The notes beneath the pieces are model-generated. The model was not told the origin of the DNA, searched no databases, and was given only the letters and a program-made list of their open reading frames with translations. A DNA stretch of 64,000 nt from Chitinophagaceae bacterium (GTDB taxonomy: Bacteria; Bacteroidota; Bacteroidia; Chitinophagales; Chitinophagaceae): NCBI GenBank assembly GCA_016706055.1, contig JADJKL010000006.1:186001-250000 (forward strand), written 5' to 3'. Of this stretch, positions 17,756-26,988 are shown piece after piece. The position numbers and the translations under genes are program-made. How positions within the stretch are numbered: position 1 is the first letter of the stretch; each line of letters opens with the position of its first letter.

Positions 17756-18136
17756 TTAGCTTCTTGGAATATGAATGATTAATTCGCCATGAACATATTT
17801 TGCTTGCGCCAGCATTGAGTCAGCATCATCCGGCAATTGAAAAGCTCTGGTCCAATCTGAGTAGTTATATTCACATCTGTCTATTTTATATTTCGTTTTA
17901 ATTTTTTCTTTTAATGCAGAGATATTGATAATTGAATTTTCAATTTCGATCTGAAATGCTTCTCTAAATAATCCGGGTGCGGCAATAGTTATAATGTAGT
18001 GGGTATCCGTTTCACCAATGTTTGCTGACGGAATCGTATTTGAATCAATCTTTTCACTATCAGCAGATTCAGAAAAACAATCAGGAATAGTTTCTTGAAT
18101 GGGTATGATTCTAGTGCAGGGAACTCTTGCATACAT
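17756..18136 (-). CDS. Small heat-shock protein (Hsp20/alpha-crystallin family)
   Basis: 126 residues. The alpha-crystallin domain covers about 38-126, with IGETDTHYIITIAAPGLFRE, FQIEIENSIINISA and the C-terminal strand motif AKYVHGELIIHIP, which replaces the usual A-x-x-x-nGvL pattern. The N-terminal arm is short. It acts as an ATP-independent holdase in the cytoplasm. The TGA-N6-TCA box upstream suggests control by oxygen or redox rather than heat. Followed by the unknown gene at 17284. Confidence 0.87.
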   Translation of the reverse strand: MYARVPCTRIIPIQETIPDCFSESADSEKIDSNTIPSANIGETDTHYIITIAAPGLFREAFQIEIENSIINISALKEKIKTKYKIDRCEYNYSDWTRAFQLPDDADSMLAQAKYVHGELIIHIPRS

Positions 18137-18154
18137 AATGCTACAATTTAGACC

Positions 18155-18219
18155 CGAAAGTAAAATTGTAAAATTTGCGGTTTAATGATGTTCCACAGTT
18201 GATTAAATGATTTCTGTCA
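18155..18219 (-). promoter_or_regulatory. hsp20 promoter: TGA-N6-TCA box 45 nt before a -10 element
   Basis: TGATTTCTGTCA (18208-18219) is followed on the minus strand after exactly 45 nt by TACTTTCG (18155-18162), close to TAnnTTTG. The predicted start near 18148 leaves a 12-nt leader to the ATG at 18136. The geometry matches ccoS, ccoI and the distal nos box. Confidence 0.65.
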
Positions 18220-18251
18220 GTATGATTATTCTCAGGCTAATTGATATTTAA

Positions 18252-18638
18252 TTACTTATCATAGAACTCATCAAGGTCTCGCCTTTCTTTTTTGGTAGGC
18301 CGCCCAATTTTACTCGGCCTTTTGCCAGTGTGAAAGCTGGCAGCCTGGTATTGCAACCGTTGTATTTCTTCTTCAGGAGTAATATCAATATAGTTTTTAA
18401 TGGCTTCTGAAGCCGCAACTCTTTTTTGTAACAGGCCTGTAACTTTTATCCGCCAGCGTTTTATTTCAGTCTTTACTTCATATTCATCTCCAATATTTAC
18501 ATTACGAGATGCTTTGGCTGCAGAGCCATCAAATTTCACTTTGCCTGAATCGCAGGCAACTGCAGCCATCGTTCTGGTTTTATATAAACGGATAGACCAG
18601 AGATATTTGTCGAGACGAAGTTTTTCTTTTGCTGGCAT
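18252..18638 (-). CDS. S4-domain RNA-binding protein, Hsp15 family
   Basis: 128 residues. The S4 domain is at about 7-65 (RLDKYLWSIRLYKTRTMAAVACDSGKV), with a basic C-terminal extension (KRPSKIGRPTKKERRDLDEF) typical of HslR/Hsp15. These proteins bind stalled 50S subunits carrying nascent peptide. It is separated from hsp20 by about 115 bp, which carries the hsp20 promoter, and is not obviously in an operon. Confidence 0.87.
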   Translation of the reverse strand: MPAKEKLRLDKYLWSIRLYKTRTMAAVACDSGKVKFDGSAAKASRNVNIGDEYEVKTEIKRWRIKVTGLLQKRVAASEAIKNYIDITPEEEIQRLQYQAASFHTGKRPSKIGRPTKKERRDLDEFYDK

Positions 18639-18697
18639 TGCTCAAAAATACAGAAGCAGGAAAAACTTTCCTGCTTCTGTAAAATATTTATGAAATT

Positions 18698-20842
18698 TTA
18701 TTTTGCCAAAGGCGATTTTAATATTGTAAATGATTTGCCACGCCTTGCCAATGCTTTATTATTAGAAAAGGGAGTAATACTTAAAAAAATATCGTTGCTA
18801 ATTATTTTCCCGGTTTTATCTGTAATCCCCCATGCTTGATCAAAAAAAATAAAAATGCCGTTGTCGCCGGGAGTTATATTTTTATATTGTGGTTTTATTA
18901 TTGTTTTACCGGTTTTATCAATAATTCCCCATTTACCATCTACTTGTACTTTGGCATAGTCGCCTTTAAACGAATCACAACTATCATATTGAAAAGGAAT
19001 TACCTGATTTCCTTTCATGTCAATGTAGCCCCATTTATTATTGCTTCGTACAGCAAGTTTTCCTTCATTTGAGAATTTTAAAAAATCAATTCCCTTTAAT
19101 AGTTTAACGCTTTCTCCTTTTTTATTAATTAATTCGTAGATAGAATCCCTTTTTATAACGGCTACATCTTCCCAAAAAGGATATGCAGCTTTTGCTTTAA
19201 TACTGAATACTTCTTTTAATTCTTTATTGATGTAATGGTAATCGTTGGGCGCATTTACGTTTACATCGTAACCCAAAGCAAATCCATCCCGGAAATCGTT
19301 TAGGTATTGATACTCATCAGCCCAATCATTCAAGGTGCCTTTTTTATCCATAAAGTAAAGAATACTGTCTTTTGTCACTAATGCCCAACCATCACCGAAA
19401 CTACCGGCAGTTTCATACTCAAGAGGAAAAACAATTTCTCCTTTAGTATTTATATACCCATGCCTGGTCTTTCCATTTATATTTTTAGAAACCTTGGCGA
19501 GTCCTTCCGAAAAACCATTAAAGCCTGTAAAATCTGGATTGCCGATTTTATTACCGTTGATGTCAATAAAACCATACAAACTTGTTTTTTTTGATTTATA
19601 ACCAGCAATATTTTCTGCGAAAGAATAAATTGCATCAACATCGTCAATCGTCTTTAATGTTTTTCCTGTTTGGTCAATAAGTACATATGGATAACTTGTA
19701 TTAGTAACAACTGAATAGCCATCTTTAAATTGTTTGGTATCATTGCCAATACTATCCAATGTTCCAAAATCTTTTCCTGTTTTATTAATATAATGATATT
19801 TATTGTCAGTCATTTTTACCCACACACCGCCGTTATCATCAAAGCCAGAACTCGTATATACGTAAACTGGATTAAGGAACCATTTGCCCTTTTTATCAAG
19901 AAAGCCATATCGGTTAGTTTCGGGATCTTTTGCGATAGCCGCACCATTAACGAAAAAAGAAAGTGTTTCATATTTTAATGGAATTACTACTTCTCCTTTT
20001 TTATTAATATACCCATAAAGTGTTTTGTATTTAGTATCTGAATTAGAAATTCCGACTCTTGCAATTCCATCGTCATTAAAATCTTCCGCATAATCATATT
20101 TTGTGATAATAGCTTCATTGCCCTTTAAATCAAGGTAGCCAAATTTGTTACTGACTTTGCATCGTACCATGCCGGCATTGCAACCATAAAATGTAAATAC
20201 TGATTTTGATTTTTCAAATAACCAATTACCTTTTAAATCAATAAAACCATATTTGCCGTCTTTTTCAGCTTTGGCAACTCGATCCTTACTATAAGTTGTT
20301 ATGTTATAAAACTCGGCTGGCACTAACTCTTTTCCATTGATATCTAATACTCCATATTTACCATTTTTTGCTACCATAAAAAGGTTGCTATCGGCCGATA
20401 TTGAGGAGTATTCGAAGGGGATGATTAGTTTGTTTTGCGTATTTAATACACCGTATACGGTTTTATTATCAACTTCTTTACCAGCCTTCACAGTATTTTT
20501 TTGATTGGAGTAAAGCCACAATGATGAATAGTCGTAAGGAATAACAAGCTTGCCAGTTTTATCAATTAAGCCAGACTTTCCGTTTGAACTAACAACGGCA
20601 AACCCATTCGTAAAGGAAGGCATTGTTTGACTAGATGTAAGCTTTAAATCAAGGGTAGCTGGTATTACTATTTTTTGATTTACATCCATATAGCCAAACT
20701 TGCCGTTGGATTCAAAGCCAAATAATCCGTTGCCGGAATATTCAATCCTTGTGTAATAAAGATCAGATTTGGCTACAAAGTTTTTATTGAACTGTGCAGA
20801 AATTGTAAATGGAATTAATAAGAATACTAATAGAAACCTCAT
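18698..20842 (-). CDS. Secreted WG-repeat protein
   Basis: 714 residues with an N-terminal signal peptide (FLLVFLLIPFTISAQ). Nearly the whole mature protein consists of WG/KWG repeats of the form K-x-G-x-(L/I)-I/V-P-x-x-Y-(D/E), for example GKYGVLDINGKELVP, KWGYIDMKGNQVIPFQYD and GKWGIIDKTGKTIIKP. I see roughly fifteen units, often degenerate. WG-repeat proteins are presumed beta-structured surface or periplasmic proteins with no assigned activity. It is an isolated gene, with an Hsp15 gene downstream and a terminator between it and the M20 peptidase gene. Confidence 0.88.
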   Translation of the reverse strand: MRFLLVFLLIPFTISAQFNKNFVAKSDLYYTRIEYSGNGLFGFESNGKFGYMDVNQKIVIPATLDLKLTSSQTMPSFTNGFAVVSSNGKSGLIDKTGKLVIPYDYSSLWLYSNQKNTVKAGKEVDNKTVYGVLNTQNKLIIPFEYSSISADSNLFMVAKNGKYGVLDINGKELVPAEFYNITTYSKDRVAKAEKDGKYGFIDLKGNWLFEKSKSVFTFYGCNAGMVRCKVSNKFGYLDLKGNEAIITKYDYAEDFNDDGIARVGISNSDTKYKTLYGYINKKGEVVIPLKYETLSFFVNGAAIAKDPETNRYGFLDKKGKWFLNPVYVYTSSGFDDNGGVWVKMTDNKYHYINKTGKDFGTLDSIGNDTKQFKDGYSVVTNTSYPYVLIDQTGKTLKTIDDVDAIYSFAENIAGYKSKKTSLYGFIDINGNKIGNPDFTGFNGFSEGLAKVSKNINGKTRHGYINTKGEIVFPLEYETAGSFGDGWALVTKDSILYFMDKKGTLNDWADEYQYLNDFRDGFALGYDVNVNAPNDYHYINKELKEVFSIKAKAAYPFWEDVAVIKRDSIYELINKKGESVKLLKGIDFLKFSNEGKLAVRSNNKWGYIDMKGNQVIPFQYDSCDSFKGDYAKVQVDGKWGIIDKTGKTIIKPQYKNITPGDNGIFIFFDQAWGITDKTGKIISNDIFLSITPFSNNKALARRGKSFTILKSPLAK

Positions 20843-20906
20843 GATTATGAATTTTTGGCAATGTACTGCAGTATCAGTTTTTAAGCATACCCACTAAAGG
20901 GTATTT

Positions 20907-20940
20907 AAAAGCCCCGCATACATTGTGAACGGGGCTTTTA
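20907..20940. terminator. Hairpin terminator between the M20 peptidase and WG-repeat genes
   Basis: Perfect stem AAAAGCCCCG / CGGGGCTTTT with a 14-nt loop. T-rich sequence follows on the plus strand and A-rich sequence precedes it, so on the minus strand it would also end in a T-run. The flanking genes on the minus strand (peptidase at 20959 upstream, WG gene downstream) make it the terminator of the M20 peptidase transcript. Confidence 0.75.
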
Positions 20941-20958
20941 TCCAATTCAGATTAATTT

Positions 20959-22326
20959 TTATGCCTCCGCAAAAAACTTATGGAAATAAGGAATGGTCTC
21001 AATTCCTTTGTAATAATTGGCAATATTATATTTTTCATTCGGGCTATGCAGATTGTCATTATCCAAACCAAATCCCATAAAAACAATTTTTACACCCAAT
21101 TCCTTTTCAAGAATAGTGCAGATAGGAATACTACCACCACCTCTTACTGGAATTGGTTCTTTGCCAAAAGTTTCTTTTACTGCTTTCGATGCTGCTTGAT
21201 AACCCTTGCTATCAATAGGCGTTAGATAGGGTTCACCACCATGATGCAATTCTGCAGATACTTCTACGCTTGCAGGAGCAATGGATTTGAAATATTTTAA
21301 TAAGATTGCTGTAATTTTTTCTGAAGATTGATTGGGAACTAATCTAGCAGAAATTTTTGCATAAGCTTTGGAGGGTAAAACAGTTTTTGCTCCTTCGCCG
21401 ATATAGCCACCCCAGATGCCATTAACTTCCAACGTAGGGCGAATGCCCGTTCTTTCATATGTAGTAAATCCTTTTTCACCCCAAAGTTCATTTACACCAA
21501 GCTCCTCTTTATATTCTTTTTCGTCAAATGGAGCTTTGTTCAGTAATAATCTTTCGTCTGTACTAGCTTCTAAAACATCATCATAAAAACCTGGAATGGT
21601 AATATGATTATTTTCATCATGACAACTGGCAATCATTTTTGCAAGTATAGTAATTGGGTTAGCTACTGCTCCACCATAAGTGCCGCTGTGTAAATCTCGG
21701 TTAGGGCCAGTAACCTGAACCTGAATATAACTAAGTCCTCTCATGCCAATATCTAATGAAGGAGTTTCCATACTTAATAAGGAACTGTCACTAATTAGAA
21801 TAACATCACATTTTAGCATTTCCTTGTTTTCTGCTACAAACTTTCCGAGATTGGGTGAACCAACTTCTTCTTCACCTTCAATAAGAAATTTTACATTGGT
21901 CATCAATGTGTTCGTTTGCGACATTATTTCCATCGCCTTTACATGCATATAGAATTGGCCCTTATCATCAGCCGAACCTCTTGCAAATACTTTTCCATCT
22001 TTTATAACCGGGTCAAAAGGACCGCTGTGCCAGAGTTCTAATGGCTCCGCTGGTTGCACATCATAGTGCCCATATATAAGAACGGTTGGTTTCGAAGGGT
22101 CAATAATCTTTTCGCCATATACAACCGGATGACCGGGTGTTGGTATGACTTCTGCTTTCTCACATCCAGCAGCTAATAAACTTTTCTTAACTGCTTCAGC
22201 ACATTTCAACATATCAGATTTATGTTCACTTTTAGCACTAACTGATGGAATTCGGAGTAGGTCAAGCATTTCTTCTAAAAAACGGACTTTATTCTTTTCC
22301 TGATAATCTTTCCAAACTTGGGACAT
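20959..22326 (-). CDS. M20-family metallopeptidase (dipeptidase)
   Basis: 455 residues, cytoplasmic. The di-zinc site is visible: His in IYGHYDVQP, Asp in GSADDKGQ, catalytic Glu and ligand in EGEEEVGS, Asp in ISDSS and His in DNDNLHSPNEKY. A dimerisation domain sits between about 190 and 360. Length and motifs fit the carnosinase/CNDP-like M20 dipeptidases rather than ArgE or DapE. It is monocistronic between a terminator and dinB. Confidence 0.9.
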   Translation of the reverse strand: MSQVWKDYQEKNKVRFLEEMLDLLRIPSVSAKSEHKSDMLKCAEAVKKSLLAAGCEKAEVIPTPGHPVVYGEKIIDPSKPTVLIYGHYDVQPAEPLELWHSGPFDPVIKDGKVFARGSADDKGQFYMHVKAMEIMSQTNTLMTNVKFLIEGEEEVGSPNLGKFVAENKEMLKCDVILISDSSLLSMETPSLDIGMRGLSYIQVQVTGPNRDLHSGTYGGAVANPITILAKMIASCHDENNHITIPGFYDDVLEASTDERLLLNKAPFDEKEYKEELGVNELWGEKGFTTYERTGIRPTLEVNGIWGGYIGEGAKTVLPSKAYAKISARLVPNQSSEKITAILLKYFKSIAPASVEVSAELHHGGEPYLTPIDSKGYQAASKAVKETFGKEPIPVRGGGSIPICTILEKELGVKIVFMGFGLDNDNLHSPNEKYNIANYYKGIETIPYFHKFFAEA

Positions 22327-22394
22327 ATTTATTTAATTTAAGGATAACGAAGATAAGAGAAATGACAGGAGTTGTTGTGATGGATAATTCACCA

Positions 22395-23604
22395 TCAATT
22401 TGCTTTCTTTTTTTTATTATGTTTTGTTGTATACTCGTTGTCGTTATCTTTTAGTTGCGATGTAACTGCTTTGCTCACCAGTTTTGCTCCAAATCGGTCT
22501 TTAATATCATCAACAGCTTTGTAGAGATTCAATTTTTCAATATTTTTTTCAAACAGACTCATCTGCATAGTAATAGGTATGAATTGGCTGGAAACGGACA
22601 CCCAGCAAACGAACTGGTCTTTTCTTTTGATATGATTTATTAAAGAGGTCTTTTACTTTGGCAATTAACACATCATCTAATGCGGTGTAATCTACAGTCT
22701 CTTGTCTTGATGTTGTTTCAAAATCTGAATAACGGATTTTAACGGTGATACATCCGGTTAGTTTTTCATCTTCTCTTAATGAATAAGCTGTTTTCTCTGT
22801 AAGTCGAACCAATTCCTTATGTAAGAAATCAACGTCAGTATAATCGGTGTCAAACGTATTTTCATGGCTCATACTTTTTTGTTCCCAATCAGTTGCAATT
22901 TCAGTGCTGCCGATGCCTTGCGATTTATTCCACAGCGATTCGCCCCATTTACCGGCTATTTTCTCTAAATGTTCTTTGGGAGTTTTAGCAATGTCTTCAA
23001 TAGTATAAATGCCGAAGCTTTTTAGATGTTGTTCTGTTTGTTTGCCAACACCATTTATTTTTTCAATTCCCATTGGCCAGAGAAAATCTTTTTCTTTTCC
23101 ATGCGGTATTTCTAAAAAGCCATTTGGCTTAGCTTCGTTCGTTGCCATTTTACTGATGAATCTTGCAGAAGATAATCCGCAAGAAATAGGGAGACCGGTT
23201 TCGCTACGAATAGTTTCTCTTAGTTCTTTTGCATATTGACTTACTCCAAAAAATTTATCCATTCCACTCAAATCAATATAGAACTCATCGATAGATGCTT
23301 TTTCAAATAAAGGAACTTTTGATGCGATGATTTCCGTTACCCATCTTGAATATTTGCTATACTGATCTCTGCTGGAATTAGTAATAATTGCTTGTGGGCA
23401 AAGTTGCATTGCCTTTTTCATCGGCATAGCAGAATGAATGCCAAATTTCCTTGCCTCATAACTACAAGCTGCTACCACACCTCTTTCATAACCACCAACC
23501 AAAACAGGTTTGCCTTTCAGCGAGGGATTATTGATGATCTCCACTGAAACAAAAAAGGAGTCGAGGTCGAAATGGGCAATATGTCGTAATTTGTTTTCTG
23601 ACAC
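22395..23604 (-). CDS. dinB: DNA polymerase IV (Y family), one frameshift near the 3' end
   Basis: Error-prone translesion polymerase, about 402 residues once corrected. Catalytic residues are in HFDLDSFFVSVE and ASIDEFYIDLSG. The YEARKFGIHSAMP motif and the HhH segment MGIEKINGVGKQTEQHL are present. The main frame ends YYYADESV at 22549. The conserved C-terminal tail, MQMSLFEKNIEKLNLYKAVD through DIKDRFGAK, continues in a second frame to 22395. Removing one C near 22593 joins them (RFSQFIPITMQM). The tail contains the QMSLF motif resembling the beta-clamp-binding sequence, so restoring it matters functionally. Confidence 0.92.
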
Positions 23605-23631
23605 TGAATAACAAAGTTACTTTTTTACACT

Positions 23632-24105
23632 ATGAATTTAGACTGGTTAAAAACAGGCATTGGGCCATTGAAAGATCTGTTGAGTTTTCTTAATAAGGAA
23701 GGCAAGACAAATGATATTTTGAAAAAACAGGTCATCCGAGAATTACGGAACAACCTGAATATTTTTCATAATGCTTTTTTAAATGAAGTTTCAGCAGATG
23801 TGATGATTGATATGCTTTCTAACGAGGCTATAAAGAAAGCAATGGGGGAGAATTTCAAATTCAAAAAATTAAAACCCGGCAGCATTGAGCCTTATCATAT
23901 TCACAACGACCGGAATAAAAAATACATTGGCTGGGATGCAGAAAAATTAACTGACAAAATTGACGAGAAGATTGAAGAGCTAAAGAATATTAAAAAAATG
24001 AATAAGGATTCTGTTGTGAAAGTGAAAAATAATATTTCATTAATGCTCAGTAATCTTTATTATCGAATGAAATTATTGGCTGATTTTATTAAAGGACCGA
24101 AATGA
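23632..24105 (+). CDS. Hypothetical protein
   Basis: 157 residues, lysine-rich, predicted mostly helical and cytoplasmic. It starts MNLDWLKTGIGPLKDLLSFL. A central segment, KPGSIEPYHIHNDRNKKYIGW, is flanked by helices, one of them strongly coiled-coil-like (AEKLTDKIDEKIEELKNIKK). I do not recognise the family. It is divergent from dinB (27 bp apart) and convergent with rimM, so it is transcribed alone. Confidence 0.65.
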   Translation: MNLDWLKTGIGPLKDLLSFLNKEGKTNDILKKQVIRELRNNLNIFHNAFLNEVSADVMIDMLSNEAIKKAMGENFKFKKLKPGSIEPYHIHNDRNKKYIGWDAEKLTDKIDEKIEELKNIKKMNKDSVVKVKNNISLMLSNLYYRMKLLADFIKGPK

Positions 24106-24107
24106 TT

Positions 24108-24626
24108 TTAGGTAAGATAAACGTCTAGAAGTCCGTCTGGCAATTCTACAGTTACTTCTTTCTTTTTATGGTCAACTTTTTTTAGCGTTTCTTCATGTAG
24201 TGGGATCAACACTTCCTTGCCTTCTATTTCCAATCTGCAAAGCAATTGATGTGGCTGTTCTATCAGTTCCAGAATTTCGCCCAGTGATTCAGTATTATGA
24301 ATGATGATATAACCAAGCATACTTGCTGGCGCATTTTTAGCAGCAAATTTTTTAAAGTCTGTTTCTGTTAGCCAAACCTTTTTTGCAGAAAGTTTTATTG
24401 CAGCTTCTCTTGAGTCAATATTTTCAAGTTTGATGTAAACTTCGTCTTCTGCTTTAATTTTTGTGCTTTCGATGAAGTAGGGAAGGAATGAACCTTTTTT
24501 TTCTTCGATGAAAATGGCCTGCAAATCTTTGAGCGAAGTTTTCTTTCCTAATTCATGTTTAAGTAAGAGTTCACCTTTTAATCCATGCACTGCAACTAAC
24601 TTTCCTATGTTGAAATAATTGATCAC
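24108..24626 (-). CDS. rimM: Ribosome maturation factor RimM
   Basis: Assists 30S head assembly near S19. 172 residues with an N-terminal RimM fold (YFNIGKLVAVHGLKGELLLKHELG) and a C-terminal PRC-barrel (ASMLGYIIIHNTESLGEI then PLHEETLKKVDHKKKEVTVELPDGLLDVYL). It follows rpsP in the same direction, the classic rpsP-rimM pairing, but is separated by about 320 bp holding a terminator and a dispersed repeat. Confidence 0.93.
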   Translation of the reverse strand: MINYFNIGKLVAVHGLKGELLLKHELGKKTSLKDLQAIFIEEKKGSFLPYFIESTKIKAEDEVYIKLENIDSREAAIKLSAKKVWLTETDFKKFAAKNAPASMLGYIIIHNTESLGEILELIEQPHQLLCRLEIEGKEVLIPLHEETLKKVDHKKKEVTVELPDGLLDVYLT

Positions 24627-24706
24627 TGATTGTTCTGATTAGATTGATTGAAATGATTAGTAGCCAGCAGTTGTGAGTTTTCAAAATGCTGAGTAGAATT
24701 ATCGAA

Positions 24707-24806
24707 TTCCCGATAAATATCGGGATGCTGCAAATTGCCGAATAGAATTGATGCAGCACAAGAGTGCGACGCAACAGAAGATGATAGTAGTAATGAAGCT
24801 GGGTTC
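24707..24806. repeat. Dispersed ~100-bp intergenic repeat, copy 1
   Basis: Begins with the hairpin TTCCCGATAAATATCGGGA, then GGATGCTGCAAA, TGCCGA, GCAGCACAAGAGTGCGACGC, GATGATAGTAGTA and GAAGCTGGG. The same series occurs in the same order and orientation at 61332-61431, with only scattered substitutions. It encodes no plausible protein and lies in a non-coding gap in both places. Confidence 0.85.
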
Positions 24807-24872
24807 ATAATAAGTATTAAGTAATGAAATTAATGAGTAAATCCGTTTTATCATTTTTATCAGCGATAAAAA

Positions 24873-24903
24873 AATCCCGTCTCGCCTAAGGTGAAACGGG
24901 ATT
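24873..24903 (-). terminator. Terminator after rpsP
   Basis: Stem AATCCCGT / ACGGGATT with a 15-nt loop. A run of seven A residues on the plus strand just to its left becomes a T-run on the minus strand, downstream of the rpsP stop at 24947. Confidence 0.75.
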
Positions 24904-24946
24904 ACGAACTTTCAGGATGTGGATTGCCTACCAACGGTAGGTTAAT

Positions 24947-25398
24947 TTATCCTTCAGTACCTGCATCATCAGCAGCTTCTTGTCTTGGTTCAGGTCTGCG
25001 ACCTGGCATCGGACGTCTTGCTCTTTTGTTGCGGTAAGCATCTTCCTGGCGTCTTTTGATCTGTTGTTCATGTTCGAGACTCAAGCGGTAAACTTCTCCA
25101 TTGCTGCTGCATCATCAAAAAGGCCTAAGCTCACACCACGGAGCAAATGCTTAAGATACAATACACCCTTGAAGCTAAGAATGCGGCGAACGGTGTCAGT
25201 TGGTGTAGCACCTTTGTTCAACCACTCCAATGCTTTTTGACGATCAAGCTGAATAGTAGCAGGAACAGTCAAAGGATTGTAAGTACCTAATTTTTGAATG
25301 AATTTGCCATCACGGGGAGCCCGGGAGTCGGCGATTACGATGAAATAAAAGGGTCTTTTTTTCGACCCGTGTCTTTGTAGACGGATTTTTGCTGACAT
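24947..25398 (-). CDS. rpsP: 30S ribosomal protein S16 with C-terminal extension (one frameshift)
   Basis: About 150 residues after correction. The S16 core reads SAKIRLQRHGSKKRPFYFIVI and FIQKLGTYNPLT, ending near residue 85. The main frame stops at 25081. A missing T near 25089 (TTT for TTTT) restores an extension that continues EKFYRLSLEHEQQIKRRQ and ends in an Arg/Glu-rich tail, RRPEPRQEAADDAGTEG. Long charged S16 tails are normal in Bacteroidota. Disruption of an essential ribosomal protein argues for sequencing error. Confidence 0.92.
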
Positions 25399-25497
25399 AA
25401 ATAGAAATTTAACAGCGTTAACAATAATTGTTTAGTCCGGTTGAAACCGGGGAGCAAATATAAGGTTGAAAAGGGAGAATGCAAAACCTCATCCCGA

Positions 25498-25517
25498 CCT
25501 TCTCCTAAAGGAGAAGG
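25498..25517. repeat. Short palindromic repeat (CTCC-TAAA-GGAG family)
   Basis: CCTTCTCCTAAAGGAGAAGG is a near-perfect palindrome in the rpsP-ffh gap. A diverged second unit, TCTCCTTTTAGGGGAGA, lies at 25607-25625. Related units occur at 35853, 36611, 47730 and 61122. Confidence 0.7.
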
Positions 25518-25606
25518 CCATCTATGCACAGCCCTCACTTATTTGAAATGTATAAAGGAAAAATTGTTTATTAGAAATAACCAGCAGATTTTATGGCTGT
25601 ATTGGG

Positions 25607-25625
25607 TCTCCTTTTAGGGGAGATT
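25607..25625. repeat. Short palindromic repeat (CTCC-TTTTA-GGGGAG), just after ffh
   Basis: GTCTCCTTTTAGGGGAGAT lies immediately beyond the ffh stop codon at 25630. It belongs to the same family as the unit at 25498 and could serve as a transcript end. Confidence 0.6.
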
Positions 25626-25629
25626 GGGT

Positions 25630-26955
25630 TTATCTCTTCATTCCCGGCATCATCTTACCTAATGCACCCATTTTGTTCATATTCTTCATCATGCCTTTCA
25701 TTTGCTCAAATTGTTTGATAAAGGCATTTAATTCGTTCAGATCTTTTCCGGCTCCGGCGGCAATTCTCTTTTTGCGGCTTGGATCAATCAGGTCAGGGTC
25801 AGCTCTTTCTGCTGGTGTCATAGAGTTGATCATGGCTTCTATTCCTTTGAAAGAATCGTCGTTGATATCAACATCCTTTAATTTGTTGCCCATTCCCGGT
25901 ATCATACCGAGCATATCTTTCATGTTGCCCATTTTCTTAATGGCTTCCAATTGGGTTTTAAAATCGGCAAAGTCAAATTTATTCTTACGAATTTTTGATT
26001 CCAGTTTTTTTGCAGCTACTTCATCAAATTGCTCCTGGGCTTTTTCTACCAAACTGGTAATATCGCCCATACCGAGAATTCGCTGCGCCATTCTTTCGGG
26101 ATAGAACACATCGAGTGTATCCATTTTTTCACCGGCACTGGTAAATTTGATGGGTTTTTGAACGGTGTATTTGATCGAAATGGCAGCACCACCTCTTGTA
26201 TCACCATCCAGTTTGGTAAGCACAACACCAGTAAAATCTAATCTTTCGTTGAATGCTTTAGCAGTATTCACAGCATCCTGACCGGTCATGCTATCCACTA
26301 CAAATAATATTTCTTGTGGATTGACAGCATTTTTAATATCTGCTACTTCTGTCATCATTACTTCATCCACAGCCAAACGGCCGGCGGTATCAATGATGAG
26401 TACATTCTTATTTTTACTTCTTGCTTCTTTTACTGCATTCTTTGCAATGTCAACAGCGTTTTTATTTTCCAGTTCAATATGGACATCAACGCCAATCTGC
26501 TCACCTAAAACTCTCAATTGTTCCATTGCTGCCGGCCGATAAATATCAGCTGCAACAAGCATAGGAGAGAGGCCTTTTTTTGTTTTGAGGAAGTTGGCTA
26601 ATTTGCCACTGAAAGTTGTTTTACCCGAACCTTGCAAACCTGCAATCAAAATGATAGCAGGATTACCTTTTGCATTAAAAGTGGCTTCCTGCCCACCCAT
26701 CAACTCTGTTAACTCATCTTGTACAATTTTGGTCATCAACTGACCTGGAGAGATCGCATTGATTACCTTTTCACCCATTGCCTGATCCTTTACTTTATCT
26801 GTAAATTCTTTGGCAATTTTATAATTCACATCCGCATCTACCAATGCACGGCGGATTTCTTTTACTGTTGTTGCAATATTCAGCTCTGTAATTCTTGCCT
26901 GACCTTTCAGATTTTTAAAGGCGCCTTCTAATTTTTCCTGTAGACTATTAAACAT
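25630..26955 (-). CDS. ffh: Signal recognition particle GTPase Ffh (SRP54)
   Basis: Targets membrane proteins cotranslationally together with 4.5S RNA and FtsY. 441 residues, normal length. The N domain is followed by the G domain with GLQGSGKTT, DTAGR and TKLDGDTRGG, the insertion-box region, and a Met-rich M domain (GMIPGMGNKLKD, IDPSRKKRIAAGAG, ending KMGALGKMMPGMKR). The frame is intact. No 4.5S RNA gene was recognised nearby. Confidence 0.96.
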   Translation of the reverse strand: MFNSLQEKLEGAFKNLKGQARITELNIATTVKEIRRALVDADVNYKIAKEFTDKVKDQAMGEKVINAISPGQLMTKIVQDELTELMGGQEATFNAKGNPAIILIAGLQGSGKTTFSGKLANFLKTKKGLSPMLVAADIYRPAAMEQLRVLGEQIGVDVHIELENKNAVDIAKNAVKEARSKNKNVLIIDTAGRLAVDEVMMTEVADIKNAVNPQEILFVVDSMTGQDAVNTAKAFNERLDFTGVVLTKLDGDTRGGAAISIKYTVQKPIKFTSAGEKMDTLDVFYPERMAQRILGMGDITSLVEKAQEQFDEVAAKKLESKIRKNKFDFADFKTQLEAIKKMGNMKDMLGMIPGMGNKLKDVDINDDSFKGIEAMINSMTPAERADPDLIDPSRKKRIAAGAGKDLNELNAFIKQFEQMKGMMKNMNKMGALGKMMPGMKR

Positions 26956-26988
26956 GTTTCACTTAGTTTTTCTTATCACACTAAAAAG

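Larger units (their letters stand above)
24627..24946. other. rimM-rpsP intergenic region
   Basis: 320 bp without a gene. It holds a dispersed repeat (24707-24806), an AT-rich stretch, and the rpsP terminator hairpin (24873-24903). A short open frame across the repeat on the minus strand is a by-product of the repeat. No other signal is seen. Confidence 0.7.

Noticed and set aside
24623..24808. Short minus-strand open frame near rpsP-rimM
   Set aside because: It lies over the dispersed repeat, which also occurs at 61332; the frame is a by-product of the repeat.
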